A stretch of 64,000 bases of DNA from Streptomyces sp. NBC_00557 (GCF_036345995.1 NZ_CP107796.1:3038001-3102000); one strand, 5' to 3'. Numbered from the stretch's first letter, positions 53,321 to 62,161 are shown. Numbers and translations are program-made. The notes: generated from the letters alone by a model not told the origin.

Positions 53321-53728
53321 ATGCGGAAGAGGTGGCCCTTGGTCCTGCTGGGCGCGGCGGCGGTTCTGCTGGTGCCGTGGACGGTGGTCCTGGCCGTGAC
53401 CCTGCCGGGCAGCACCGAGGTGGACCACTGGCAGGTCGCCTGGGTCGGCCTCGACGTCCTCATGACGGCGGGGTGCGCGGCCACGGCCCTGCTCGGCCTG
53501 CGCGGCGACGCGAGAGCCCGCCTGACGGCCTCGGCGACGGCGTCGGTGGCGGTGCTGGACGCCTGGTTCGACATAACGACGGCGGGCACGGGCGCCCCAT
53601 TGGCCGAGGCGCTGCTGTGCGCGCCGGCGGAGGGCGCGCTGGCGGGGGCGTGCGTGTGGCTGGCGATGGGCCGGTGGGCGGGGCGACCGGCGCTGAGCGA
53701 CAGAGGCGGGGGCCCGGACAACGGCTGA
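53321..53728 (+). CDS. Small four-helix membrane protein
   Basis: 135 residues from ATG 53321 (GGGGGGAG upstream). Four predicted membrane helices (about residues 6-27, 38-60, 68-85 and 95-115; for example LVLLGAAAVLLVPWTVVLAV and VGLDVLMTAGCAATALLGL) with a Gly-rich C-terminal tail. It resembles no family I can name. It is divergent to an ArsR-type regulator with a shared operator, so its expression is probably repressed by that protein. Possibly a small transporter or a membrane-stress protein; that is speculation. Confidence 0.75.
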   Translation: MRKRWPLVLLGAAAVLLVPWTVVLAVTLPGSTEVDHWQVAWVGLDVLMTAGCAATALLGLRGDARARLTASATASVAVLDAWFDITTAGTGAPLAEALLCAPAEGALAGACVWLAMGRWAGRPALSDRGGGPDNG

Positions 53729-53800
53729 CCTGGGACGACCGCCGGCCCAGGCCCCCCGGCAGAGAGCGCAGTCGGCGCCGGCCCGCGCCGACGAGGCGAC

Positions 53801-53863
53801 GGGGGGGACGGGGGGGGAAGGGGGGGGAAGGGGGGAAGGGGGGAACGGGGGGAACGGGGGGAC
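53801..53863 (+). repeat. G-run-rich low-complexity tract
   Basis: Eight consecutive blocks of 5-8 G separated by GAC/AA/AAC make a 63-bp tract of purine on the plus strand, with clear G-quadruplex potential. It lies in the 328-bp gap 53729-54056. After it, 53868-53945 reads ALELFACHSLRDEKPAEYV in one frame, a short protein-like piece without a start or known relatives. Confidence 0.7.
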
Positions 53864-54056
53864 GAGGCACTGGAGCTGTTCGCCTGCCACTCCCTGCGGG
53901 ACGAGAAGCCGGCCGAGTACGTCCCGGCGCACGCCCGCTGCCGGAGCGCGGGTCAGCCCGGAGGACGGCCGGCAGGCGTGGCGCCCGCGCATGACGCCGG
54001 ACCGCCACGCCGGGAGGTCACGGGGGTGGCGGTACCGGCGGCGCGCCGGGTTCTGG

Positions 54057-54299
54057 TCAGCCCCGCCGGGCCGCGGAGTCGGCCGTGCCGGACTTCTCGT
54101 CCTGCTCGGCCCCGGGCTCCGGGGGCTCCTTGAAGTCGACCCTGTTCATGTGCTTGCTCATCGACTTCATCAGGCCCCACACGGCCAGGGCCATCACCGC
54201 GAAGACGATGAAGCCGAGGACACCGGGGGTGACCTTGTTCTGGTCGAGGTCGGCGAGGGGGACGAGGTGCGTCACTGCCAGGCTCACGCTTGCGCTCAT
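54057..54299 (-). CDS. Small single-pass membrane protein
   Basis: About 80 residues from ATG 54299 (ATG 54308 overlaps the end of mca and is possible). One membrane helix in the middle (VLGFIVFAVMALAVWGLM) is followed by a charged C-terminus (MNRVDFKEPPEPGAEQDEK). It directly follows mca and is very likely in the same transcript. Similar small proteins are found next to mca in Streptomyces from memory. Function unknown. Confidence 0.82.
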   Translation of the reverse strand: MSASVSLAVTHLVPLADLDQNKVTPGVLGFIVFAVMALAVWGLMKSMSKHMNRVDFKEPPEPGAEQDEKSGTADSAARRG

Positions 54300-54300
54300 G

Positions 54301-55182
54301 TCAGGCATTGTCCCGGATGCCCGCGAAGAGGTCGTCCTCGGGGAGGGAAGTGTCGACGAGCGACTTCGCCAGCTCGTACTCCTCCGTCGGCCAGACCTCC
54401 TTCTGCAGCTCCATCGGGACGCGGAACCAGCCGCCGTCGGGGTCGATCTGCGTGGCGTGCGCGATCAGCGCCTTGTCGCGGATCTCGAAGAAGTCCGCGC
54501 AGGGGATGTGCGTGGTCAGCGTGCGCTCGGTGCGCTCCATCTCGCTCCAGCGCTTGAGCCACTCCCCGTACGGCGACTCCAGGCCGCGCTCCAGCATCGC
54601 GTTGTGCAGGGCCTCGGTGCGGGGGCGGTTGAAGCCCTGGTTGTAGTACAGCTTCAGCGGCTGGTAGGCGGGTCCGTACTCGGCCTCCGGGTACTTCTCG
54701 GTGTCCGCCGCGCCCTCGAACGCCACCATGGAGATCTTGTGGGTCATGATGTGGTCGGGGTGCGGGTAGCCGCCGTTCTCGTCATAGGTGGTGATCACCT
54801 GCGGGCGGAAGGCGCGGATCTTGCGCACCAGCTCGCCGGCCGCCTTGTCGACGTCCTCCAGGGCGAAGCAGCCCTCGGGCAGCGGCGGCAGCGGGTCGCC
54901 CTCCGGCAGGCCGGAGTCGACGAAGCCCAGCCACTCCTGCTTGACCCCGAGGATCTCCCGGGCCTCGTCCATCTCCTTCTTGCGCACCTCGTGGATGTGC
55001 TCCTCGATGTACGCGTCGCCCTGCAGCTTGGGGTTGAGGATGGATCCGCGCTCTCCGCCGGTGCACGTCACCACCAGCACGTCCACCCCCTCGGACACGT
55101 ACTTCGCCATGGTGGCCGCGCCCTTGCTCGACTCGTCGTCGGGGTGCGCGTGAACGGCCATCAGTCGCAGCTGGTCAGTCAA
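54301..55182 (-). CDS. mca: Mycothiol S-conjugate amidase Mca
   Basis: 293 residues from TTG 55182, the normal length. LmbE-family zinc hydrolase motifs are complete: AVHAHPDDESSKGAATMA (zinc His and Asp-Asp), CTGGERGS, and PHPDHIMTHKI with the third zinc ligand. The C-terminal region matches Mca rather than the deacetylase MshB (CFALEDVDKAAGELVRKIRAF). It cleaves mycothiol S-conjugates of electrophiles and drugs to mercapturic acids, which are exported. Its presence confirms an actinobacterial host. Confidence 0.95.
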   Translation of the reverse strand: MTDQLRLMAVHAHPDDESSKGAATMAKYVSEGVDVLVVTCTGGERGSILNPKLQGDAYIEEHIHEVRKKEMDEAREILGVKQEWLGFVDSGLPEGDPLPPLPEGCFALEDVDKAAGELVRKIRAFRPQVITTYDENGGYPHPDHIMTHKISMVAFEGAADTEKYPEAEYGPAYQPLKLYYNQGFNRPRTEALHNAMLERGLESPYGEWLKRWSEMERTERTLTTHIPCADFFEIRDKALIAHATQIDPDGGWFRVPMELQKEVWPTEEYELAKSLVDTSLPEDDLFAGIRDNA

Positions 55183-55297
55183 GACTCAATCCTCGGTCAT
55201 GTCGGCGCCCCGTGGTCCCGGCGCGATCGGCGGCTTCTATAGTGACGGAATCGGGGGGCGAATAATTCCGGGACCGGTCCCTGCGGAGAGGACGATC

Positions 55298-55696
55298 ATG
55301 AGTACGGCGAGCACGCGACTGCCCGAGGGCCGCTACGGCCGTTCCTCGGACGAGCGTGCCGACCACAAGCTCAGGATCGCCGGCGCGGTGTTCGCCGCCG
55401 CCCTGCTCGCACTGGTCGCCTACTTCGCCTACCACTACGTCGTGGAGAGCAGGATCAGCGCCCAGGTGATCGCCTTCGACGCCACGGACGACGCGGTGAA
55501 GGTGCATCTGGAGGTCCACAAGGACTCCGGCGCCGCGGGCTACTGCACCCTGCGCTCCCAGGCGGCGGACGGTTCCGAGGTGGGCCGGGCCGACTTCCGC
55601 TTCACCGGGCCCGCCACCCGCATCGACAAGGTCGTCACGCTGCGTACGACGGCGAAGGGCACCACGGCCGAGCTGCTCGGCTGCCATACCGGCTGA
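55298..55696 (+). CDS. DUF4307 membrane protein
   Basis: 132 residues from ATG 55298 (GGAGAGG upstream). A basic cytoplasmic start (LPEGRYGRSSDERADHK) is followed by one membrane helix (IAGAVFAAALLALVAYFAYH) and an extracellular beta-domain with two Cys (GYCTLRSQA, LLGCHTG). This is the pattern of the actinobacterial DUF4307 family, usually encoded next to mca and greA as here. No activity is known. It is divergent from mca. Confidence 0.9.
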   Translation: MSTASTRLPEGRYGRSSDERADHKLRIAGAVFAAALLALVAYFAYHYVVESRISAQVIAFDATDDAVKVHLEVHKDSGAAGYCTLRSQAADGSEVGRADFRFTGPATRIDKVVTLRTTAKGTTAELLGCHTG

Positions 55697-55886
55697 CCCG
55701 GGACCGGACACTCCCCGCTTCACCCGGAATACGTAGACGCTGACCTGCGTTGATGCGAGTGTGATGGCTTATGTCCTCCCCCTTCCGGCCTTGAATTGTT
55801 AGGCTCGTGGTTTCGCCCACCCGAGAGGGAACATTCTTCTGGGTAGGGCGATGCTTTGTATTCCCAGTACCGACGAGGAGCACCCT

Positions 55887-56384
55887 GTGACCCAGACCAG
55901 CGAGAACGTCACCTGGCTGACCCAGGAGGCGTACAACAAGCTCAAGGACGAGCTTGAGTACCTTACTGGTCCTGCGCGCACGGAGATCGCCGCCAAGATC
56001 GCGGCCGCGCGCGAGGAGGGCGACCTGCGCGAGAACGGCGGGTACCACGCGGCCAAGGAGGAGCAGGGCAAGCAGGAGCTGCGCGTGCGCCAGCTGACCC
56101 AGCTTCTCGAGAACGCCAAGGTGGGCGAGCCGCCAGCCGCGGACGGTGCCGTCGCGCCGGGCATGGTCGTCACGATCGCCTTCGACGGTGACGAGGACGA
56201 CACGCTGACGTTCCTGCTCGCCTCCCGTGAGTACGCGAGCGCCGACATCGAGACGTACTCGCCGCAGTCCCCGCTGGGCGCCGGCGTCATCGGCCACAAG
56301 GTCGGCGAGGACGCGGAGTACGAACTGCCGAACGGCAAGAAGGCCTCGGTGAGGATCCTGAAGGCCGAGCCGTACTCGGGCTGA
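55887..56384 (+). CDS. greA: Transcription elongation factor GreA
   Basis: 165 residues from GTG 55887 (GAGGAG upstream). The N-terminal coiled coil (about 10-80) holds LTGPARTEIAAKIAAAREEGDLRENGGYHAAKEEQ, in short the acidic DLRENGGY tip that reaches the RNA polymerase active site. The C-terminal FKBP-like domain has TYSPQSPLGAGVIGHKVGE. GreA stimulates transcript cleavage by stalled RNA polymerase. The gene is followed by a 14-bp-stem terminator shared with ilvA. Confidence 0.97.
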   Translation: MTQTSENVTWLTQEAYNKLKDELEYLTGPARTEIAAKIAAAREEGDLRENGGYHAAKEEQGKQELRVRQLTQLLENAKVGEPPAADGAVAPGMVVTIAFDGDEDDTLTFLLASREYASADIETYSPQSPLGAGVIGHKVGEDAEYELPNGKKASVRILKAEPYSG

Positions 56385-56406
56385 CCCCCACCCGTTGTGA
56401 CCTCGG

Positions 56407-56445
56407 GCCCCCGGTGTCCGCCGGCCTGTGCCGGACACCGGGGGC
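56407..56445. terminator. Bidirectional terminator between greA and ilvA
   Basis: A perfect 14-bp stem (GCCCCCGGTGTCCG and its complement) with an 11-base loop, between the convergent stops of greA and ilvA. Confidence 0.9.
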
Positions 56446-56496
56446 TTCGCCGTGTCCGGGGCCGTCGGCGAGGCGCCCCCGCCCGGGCCGGGGCCT

Positions 56497-57726
56497 TTAC
56501 TCCATGACCGTGTAACCGGCGTCCCGCAGGGCCTGGCCGACCTCGGCGCAGTGCACCGGGCCCTTGGTCTCCAGGTGCAGCTCCACCTCCGCCTCCGTGA
56601 GCCCGAGCCGCGGATCGGTTCGTACGTGGCTCACGTCGAGGACGTTGGCGTCCACCGCCGACAGCACCCCGAGGAGCGTGGCGAGCGCGCCCGGTCGGTC
56701 CGTCAGCCGCAGCCGGACCGCCAGGTAGCGGCCCTGCGCGGCCATGCCGTGCCGCAGCACCCGCTGCATCAGCACCGGGTCGACGTTCCCGCCGGAGAGC
56801 ACGGCGACGACCGGGCCCTCGAAGGCGCCCGGCGCGGCCAGCAGCGCCGCGACCGGGCTCGCCCCGGCGGGCTCCACGACCAGCTTGGCCCGCTCCAGGC
56901 ACAGCAGCAGCGCCGCCGACAGCTGGTCCTCGCTGACCGTGCGCACCTCGTCGACCAGGTCCCGGACGAGCCCGAACGGCACCACGCCGGGCCGCCCCAC
57001 CTTGATGCCGTCGGCCATCGTCGCCGGGTTCCGCACCGACACCGGGTGCCCGGCGGCCAGCGAGGGCGGGTAGGCCGCCGCGCCCTCCGCCTGGACGCCC
57101 ACGACGGTGACGTCCGGCCGGATCGCCTTCACCGCCACCGCGATCCCGGCCGCGAGCCCGCCGCCGCCGATCCCGACGACGATCGTGCGCACCTCCGGGC
57201 ACTGCTCCAGGATCTCCAGGCCGACCGTGCCCTGACCGGCGATGATGTCCGGGTGGTCGAAGGGGTGGATGAACACCGCGCCGGTCTCGGCCGCGTACTC
57301 CTCGGCGGCCGCCAGCGTCTCGTCGACCACCTGGCCGTGCAGGCGCACCTCGGCGCCGTAGTCGCGCGTGGCGCTGATCTTGGGCAGTGGGGCGCCCTTC
57401 GGCATGAACACGGTGGAGTGCACGCCGAGCAGCGAGGAGGCCAGCGCCACGCCCTGCGCGTGGTTCCCGGCGCTCGCCGCCACCACCCCGGCCGCCCGCT
57501 GCTCCGGCAGCAGCCCGGCGATGCGCACATAGGCGCCGCGCAGCTTGAACGAGCCGGTCCGCTGAAGGTTCTCGCACTTCAGCTGCACCGGCGCGCCGAC
57601 CAGCTGGGACAGGTGCCGGCTGCCCTCCATGGCGGTGGTGCGGGCCACGCCCGAGAGCATCTTCTGCGCCCCTCGCACGTCGTCGAGGGTGACGGAACGC
57701 AAGGAGTCAGCCGTGCGGTAGCTCAT
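56497..57726 (-). CDS. ilvA: Threonine ammonia-lyase (threonine dehydratase)
   Basis: 409 residues. The PLP domain has the Schiff-base Lys in TGSFKLRGA, SAGNHAQGVALA, and the phosphate-binding GIGGGGLAAGIA. The C-terminal ACT-like domain (about 330-409: YLAVRLRLTDRPGALATLLGVLS) is a single regulatory domain, as in the shorter CTS-type enzymes rather than the two-ACT biosynthetic IlvA of enterobacteria. It makes 2-oxobutyrate from threonine, feeding isoleucine synthesis or degradation. ATG 57726 is the start. Confidence 0.95.
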   Translation of the reverse strand: MSYRTADSLRSVTLDDVRGAQKMLSGVARTTAMEGSRHLSQLVGAPVQLKCENLQRTGSFKLRGAYVRIAGLLPEQRAAGVVAASAGNHAQGVALASSLLGVHSTVFMPKGAPLPKISATRDYGAEVRLHGQVVDETLAAAEEYAAETGAVFIHPFDHPDIIAGQGTVGLEILEQCPEVRTIVVGIGGGGLAAGIAVAVKAIRPDVTVVGVQAEGAAAYPPSLAAGHPVSVRNPATMADGIKVGRPGVVPFGLVRDLVDEVRTVSEDQLSAALLLCLERAKLVVEPAGASPVAALLAAPGAFEGPVVAVLSGGNVDPVLMQRVLRHGMAAQGRYLAVRLRLTDRPGALATLLGVLSAVDANVLDVSHVRTDPRLGLTEAEVELHLETKGPVHCAEVGQALRDAGYTVME

Positions 57727-57870
57727 GACTCCAGCATCGCAGTCCGCGCTCGCGGACGGCTGGTGTGACCAAGCTCCGAGACCGGCTTTGTGCAGCGCCG
57801 GTACGGCCCGCCGCCGAGCCGCGTACCCTGTCCCCCAACCAGCAGCCCTTCATGAAGCGAGCCTCCGGCC

Positions 57871-58395
57871 ATGCCCACAACACCTGAAATGTCGATGGAC
57901 ATGACGACCGTCGGTGACACCGGTCTTCTCGACACCCTCCAGCACGAGGTGGCGGTGTTCGCCCGCCGTGCCGAACAGACGCGGCTCGGCGGGGTCGGGC
58001 AGGTGCGGAACTCCATGGACCGCGCGGCGTATCTGCTGCTCAACCGCCTCGACCGGGAAGGCCCGATGGGCGTCAAGGCGCTCGCGGCGAGCATGGGCAT
58101 CGACTCCTCCACGGTCACCCGGCAGGTGGCTCCGCTGGTCGACACCGGGCTCGTCAAGCGGACCTCGCACCCCGAGGACGGGCGCGCGGTGGTCCTTCAG
58201 CTCTCCCCGCGCGGGGCGGCCCGCCTGGAGGAGGTGCGCTCCTCGCGGCGCCAGCTGATGGCCGAACTGACGCAGGACTGGGCGCCGGAGGAACGCGAGC
58301 ACTTCTGCACGCTCCTGACCCGCTTCAACCGCGCGCTGTCCGCGCGGATGTCGGTGCAGGGCACCCCGTCGGCGGAACAGCCCCCGGCGTCCTGA
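57871..58395 (+). CDS. MarR-family transcriptional regulator
   Basis: 174 residues. The winged helix occupies about residues 45-115 (RAAYLLLNRLDREGPMGVKALAASMGIDSSTVTRQVAPLVDTGLVKR, then HPEDGRAVVLQLSPRG). The flanking helices form the dimer interface. ATG 57871 and ATG 57892/57901 are all possible; no ribosome-binding site decides. It is divergent from ilvA, with 144 bp between. Ligand and targets unknown. Confidence 0.9.
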   Translation: MPTTPEMSMDMTTVGDTGLLDTLQHEVAVFARRAEQTRLGGVGQVRNSMDRAAYLLLNRLDREGPMGVKALAASMGIDSSTVTRQVAPLVDTGLVKRTSHPEDGRAVVLQLSPRGAARLEEVRSSRRQLMAELTQDWAPEEREHFCTLLTRFNRALSARMSVQGTPSAEQPPAS

Positions 58396-58557
58396 GCTAC
58401 GGCGGCCGCCTCGGGCGCCGCGGCGCCGCTCGTGCGGACGGTACGGGTCCCGAGTCTTGACCCCGGGCCGCCGCTGGCCTCATATGAGACCGGGTCCTGT
58501 GTCGTACGCGGTTCACCCTTTCCCGTACCGGACGGGGTCCCTCGAGGGGGAGGCGCG

Positions 58558-59061
58558 GTGCGTGATCGGCAGGTGTCCCGAGCTACCCGCCGGGCCCGGG
58601 AGTTCGAGGCGTTCGTCGCGGGCGCGGCCGGACGTCTGCTGCATGCCGCCACGCTGATGACCGCGGAGGCCCCCGACGCCAACCCGCGCGCCCGGCGCCT
58701 GCTGACGCTCGCGCTCGCCCACACCTACGCCCGCTGGGACCGGCTGCACGGCGAGGATCCGTACGACTGCGCCCGCCAGTACCTCGCCACCCGCTTCGCG
58801 CGCACGGCCTGGCACCGGTACGGCGCGTTCGGCCGCGCCCGCCCGGACCCGCGCAGCCCGCTCGCCGCGCTCACCCCGCAGGAACGGCTGATCCTGGTGC
58901 TGCGCCTGTACGAAGGCGTCGCCGAGGAACAGGCGGCGGCCCTGCTCGGCCTGCCCGCGGAGCGCGTGCACACCATCTGCGACCGCGCGACGGCCGGCCT
59001 CCTCCACCCGCCGAGCCCGCCCAGGCCGCGCACGGCGGGCCGGGAGGTGGCGCCGTCATGA
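58558..59061 (+). CDS. Sigma-70 region-4-like/ECF-related protein
   Basis: 167 residues from GTG 58558 behind GAGGGGGAGG. The N-terminal region is helical (REFEAFVAGAAGRLLHAATLM, LLTLALAHTYARWDRL), reminiscent of a degenerate sigma region 2. The C-terminal part is a sigma region 4 helix-turn-helix (LTPQERLILVLRLYEGVAEEQAAALLGLPAERVHTICDRA, shown as LTPQERLILVLRLYEG). It resembles Streptomyces SigE/ECF-like proteins whose region 2 is poorly conserved, so it may be a non-canonical sigma factor. The next gene, 34 bp downstream, is a small membrane protein that could be an anti-sigma partner. Confidence 0.8.
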   Translation: MRDRQVSRATRRAREFEAFVAGAAGRLLHAATLMTAEAPDANPRARRLLTLALAHTYARWDRLHGEDPYDCARQYLATRFARTAWHRYGAFGRARPDPRSPLAALTPQERLILVLRLYEGVAEEQAAALLGLPAERVHTICDRATAGLLHPPSPPRPRTAGREVAPS

Positions 59062-59095
59062 GGGGGCGGCACGCCGAGCGCACAAGGAGGCCACG

Positions 59096-59344
59096 GTGAA
59101 CCGGCCGCAACGGGAGGCCGCCGCGCGGCAGATCATGGAAAACGCCCCGGCGCCGATGCCGCCGGACCTGTACGCGGAGGCCGTGCGCCGCGGCGAGCGC
59201 CTGCTGCGGCGCAGGCAGTTCGTCCGCCGGGTGCTGTGGCTGCTGGCCTGCGCCGCGGCCGTCGCGTTCAGCGTGTGGGCCGCCCGGGTGCACCCGTGGA
59301 CGACACCGCCCTCCCAGACGACTCCGCCGATCACCGGGTGGTGA
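59096..59344 (+). CDS. Small membrane protein downstream of the sigma-like gene
   Basis: 82 residues from GTG 59096. The N-terminal part is cytoplasmic and charged (REAAARQIMENAPAPMPPDLYAEAVRRGERLLRRR), followed by one membrane helix (VLWLLACAAAVAFSVWAARV) and a short Pro/Thr-rich outside tail. A cytoplasmic helical domain with one membrane span next to a sigma-like gene suggests an anti-sigma or membrane tether. There is no zinc-binding HxxxCxxC motif. Function inferred from position only. Confidence 0.78.
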   Translation: MNRPQREAAARQIMENAPAPMPPDLYAEAVRRGERLLRRRQFVRRVLWLLACAAAVAFSVWAARVHPWTTPPSQTTPPITGW

Positions 59345-59400
59345 GCACAAGGCTGCCGGTGGCCGACGGGTCGACGGGGGGGGACGGACGCGCGGGGCGG

Positions 59401-60555
59401 TCAGGCCAGGGCCTGCTGGAGGTCGGCGAGCAGGTCGTCGACGTTCTCGATGCCCACGGACAGGCGCACCAGGTCGCCGGGGACCTCCAGGGCGGAGCCG
59501 GCCGCGGAGGCGTGGGTCATCCGGCCGGGGTGCTCGATCAGGGACTCGACGCCGCCGAGCGACTCGCCGAGGGTGAACACCTGGGCGCGGTTGCAGACCT
59601 CGACCGCGGCCTGCTCGCCGCCCTCGACGCGGAAGGAGACCATGCCGCCGAACGCCTTCATCTGCTTCGCGGCGACCTCGTGGCCGGGGTGCTCGGGCAG
59701 GCCCGGGTAGAGGACGCTGGTCACGCGCGGGTGCCGGGTGAGCATCTCGGCGATCCTCTCGGCGTTCTCGCTGTGCCGGTCCATGCGCACCGCGAGGGTC
59801 TTGGTGCCGCGCAGCACCAGCCAGGAGTCGAAGGGGCCGGCGACGGCGCCCATCGCGTTCTGGTGGTAGGCCAGTTCCTCGCCGAGGCCCTGGTCGGAGA
59901 CGATCAGCGCGCCGCCGACCACGTCCGAGTGGCCGCCCATGTACTTGGTCAGGGAGTGGACGACGACGTCCGCGCCGAGCGACAGCGGCTGCTGCAGGTA
60001 GGGCGTGGCGAAGGTGTTGTCGACGACGAGCCTGGCGCCCGCGTCGTGGGCGACGGACGCGACGGCCGCGATGTCGGTGATGGCGAGCAGCGGGTTGGAG
60101 GGGGTCTCCACCCAGACGGCCTTGGTCTTCGGGGTGATCGCGGCCCGTACCGCGGCCGGGTCGCTGGTGTCGGCGACCGACCACTCCACGCCCCAGCGGG
60201 AGACGACCTTGGCGAAGAGGCGGAAGGTGCCGCCGTAGGCGTCGTTGGGGATGACGACGTGGTCGCCGGGGCTGAGCAGCGTGCGCAGCAGGCAGTCCTC
60301 GGCCGCCAGTCCGGACGCGAACGCGAGGCCGCGGCGGCCGCCCTCCAGCGCGGCGAGGTTCTCCTCGAGGGCGGTGCGGGTGGGGTTGGCGCTGCGGCTG
60401 TACTCGTAGCCGCCGCGCAGCCCGCCGACGCCGTCCTGCTTGTAGGTCGAGACCTGGTAGATCGGCGGGACGACCGCGCCGGTGAGGGGATCCGCGGTGT
60501 TGCCCGCGTGGATCGCGAGGGTCTCGAAGTGCTGACTGATGTGCCTGTCGCTCAT
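59401..60555 (-). CDS. metB: Cystathionine gamma-synthase
   Basis: 384 residues from ATG 60555 (ATG 60561 adds two residues). Cys/Met-metabolism PLP enzyme motifs are present: YQVSTYKQDG, YEYSRSANPTR, the FASGLAA phosphate loop, DNTFATPYLQQPLSLGADVVVHSLTKYMGGH with the PLP Lys in SLTKY, and LGGVESLIEHP. It joins O-succinyl- or O-acetylhomoserine with cysteine to give cystathionine; some actinobacterial members also act as gamma-lyases, so the direction is not certain from sequence. Confidence 0.94.
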   Translation of the reverse strand: MSDRHISQHFETLAIHAGNTADPLTGAVVPPIYQVSTYKQDGVGGLRGGYEYSRSANPTRTALEENLAALEGGRRGLAFASGLAAEDCLLRTLLSPGDHVVIPNDAYGGTFRLFAKVVSRWGVEWSVADTSDPAAVRAAITPKTKAVWVETPSNPLLAITDIAAVASVAHDAGARLVVDNTFATPYLQQPLSLGADVVVHSLTKYMGGHSDVVGGALIVSDQGLGEELAYHQNAMGAVAGPFDSWLVLRGTKTLAVRMDRHSENAERIAEMLTRHPRVTSVLYPGLPEHPGHEVAAKQMKAFGGMVSFRVEGGEQAAVEVCNRAQVFTLGESLGGVESLIEHPGRMTHASAAGSALEVPGDLVRLSVGIENVDDLLADLQQALA

Positions 60556-60705
60556 GTGCACCGAGCGTAGTGCGCCTGGCCGGATGCTGACGCCCGCCGG
60601 GCGGATGCGGGGCCGAAGGAAGGGTTGTCATGATCGGGACCGGAGTTGTCCACAGGCCCGCGGCGAGGTTGGCCAAGTGCCGGCGGCGTCTGGTTCGCTT
60701 GGGGC

Positions 60706-61824
60706 ATGGCGATTCTCTGGCTGCTGATGGCGCTGCTCATGCTGAGCTTCGTGCTGCTCTCGGTCGTGCGGCGCAGGCGCGGGGTGATCCAGCAGGTTCC
60801 CCCGGGACACCCGGACGCCGCCGATCCGGCGGCGTACGGCTTCGTGCGCCAGGAGGAGCTGGACGTGCGCGTGCCCGGCCCGGACCCCGACCTGCTGGAC
60901 GTCCTGGAGCTGGTGCAGCGCACGCAGGACTATCGTGCGGCCTCCCAGCTGCTGGCCGGCACGGAGACGGCGGGCGAGCTGCGCTGGCAGCGGGTGCAGG
61001 CCTTCGCGGGCGCGGCCGCGCTGGAGCTGCAGCAGCGGCCCGGCGGGGTGCACGAGACGCCGGGCGGCCAGTGGCTGCGGGTGTGGCGGGCCGAGCAGCC
61101 CAAGGACCCGGGCTGCACCGCCGTCTACGCGGAGTTCCTGGTGCAGCAGGCCTGGCGGACGTCGACGCCGGGCACGGACGAGTTCCGGATCATCATGGAG
61201 GAGGCCCGGGACGTCTGCGCGCAGGCCGCGCTGGCGGCCCCCGGCGACCCGGTGCCGTACATCGTCGAGCTGTCCATCGCCCGTGGACTGGCCTATACCC
61301 AGGCCGAGTTCGACCAGCTGTGGCTGAAGATCCTGGACCGCGCCCCGCAGCACATGGGCGCGCATCTGGCCGCCCTGCACTACTGCTGCGAGAAGTGGCA
61401 CGGCTCGCGCGAGCAGGCGTACGCCTTCGCGGAGGCCGCCGCGGCCCGCGCCCCGGAGGGCTCGCTGCTCGCCGCGCTGCCGCTGTTCGCCGTCTTCGAG
61501 CACCTCCCCGAGGTGAACCTGGTGGCGGGCTTCTACCAGAGCGAGGTCGTCACCAAGGCGATGCACGGCGCCCTGCACGCGGTGCACTCGGCCCGCCCCG
61601 ACGACCCGATGCTCGCGCACGTCCGCCATCTGCTGATCTTCTTCCTGGTCCGCGCCGAGCGCTGGCACGAGGCCATGCACCAGCTCATACACGTCGACGG
61701 GCACGTCGGCGCGCTGCCCTGGGCGCTGTCCGCCGACCCGGCCGCCGAGTTCGCCCTCTACCGCGCCCTGGCGGTGGCCGGTTACGAGGCGAACGGAGGC
61801 ACCCCGGCCGGCCTCCCGGGCTGA
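60706..61824 (+). CDS. Conserved membrane-anchored TPR-like protein of unknown function
   Basis: 372 residues from ATG 60706. An N-terminal helix (AILWLLMALLMLSFVLLSVV) and basic patch anchor it. The remainder is helical, with repeated motifs suggesting degenerate TPR (DYRAASQLLAGTETAGELRWQRVQAFAGAAALEL, LWLKILDRAPQHMGAHLAALHYCCEKWHGS, in part). From memory this is a conserved Streptomyces hypothetical. It faces metB divergently with 150 bp between. No catalytic motif seen. Confidence 0.85.
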   Translation: MAILWLLMALLMLSFVLLSVVRRRRGVIQQVPPGHPDAADPAAYGFVRQEELDVRVPGPDPDLLDVLELVQRTQDYRAASQLLAGTETAGELRWQRVQAFAGAAALELQQRPGGVHETPGGQWLRVWRAEQPKDPGCTAVYAEFLVQQAWRTSTPGTDEFRIIMEEARDVCAQAALAAPGDPVPYIVELSIARGLAYTQAEFDQLWLKILDRAPQHMGAHLAALHYCCEKWHGSREQAYAFAEAAAARAPEGSLLAALPLFAVFEHLPEVNLVAGFYQSEVVTKAMHGALHAVHSARPDDPMLAHVRHLLIFFLVRAERWHEAMHQLIHVDGHVGALPWALSADPAAEFALYRALAVAGYEANGGTPAGLPG

Positions 61825-61846
61825 TCCCGGCCCAGCCCGGCGCGGT

Positions 61847-62080
61847 GACGGTCCGGGACGCGGTGACCCCGGTGACGGCCCACGGCGCGGTGGCCCGGTG
61901 GAGGTCCGGGGCGCGGTGACCCCGGTGACGGCCCACGGCGCGGTGGCCCGGTGGAGGTCCGGGGCGCGGTGACCCCGGTGACGGCCCACGGCGCGGTGGT
62001 CCGGTGGGGGCCCAGGGCGCGGTGGCCCGGTGGGGGTCCGGGGCGCGGTGGTCCCGGTGGCGGGCGGCGGTGCCGGGTAA
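61847..62080. repeat. 53-bp tandem repeat array
   Basis: A unit containing GTGACCCCGGTGACGGCC and GCGCGGTGGCCCGGTGGAGG starts at 61863, 61916 and 61969, a period of exactly 53 bp. Two copies are nearly identical and the third is degenerate. Shorter diverged pieces (GCGCGGTGG-CCGGTGG) continue to about 62080. It fills most of the 337-bp gap before the next gene. No coding frame through it has a start and a recognisable product. Confidence 0.88.
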
Positions 62081-62161
62081 TTCCGGCGACGGCGGCGGCC
62101 CCTGTCCCGTACATTCGCCGTTCGCGGCGACGGAGCCGGACGGTGAGGGGGAGGAAACCGG

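Noticed and set aside
53868..53945. Short protein-like segment (ALELFACHSLRDEKP) after the G-run tract.
   Set aside because: No start codon with ribosome-binding site, no recognisable relatives, and under 30 residues; left as part of the intergenic description.
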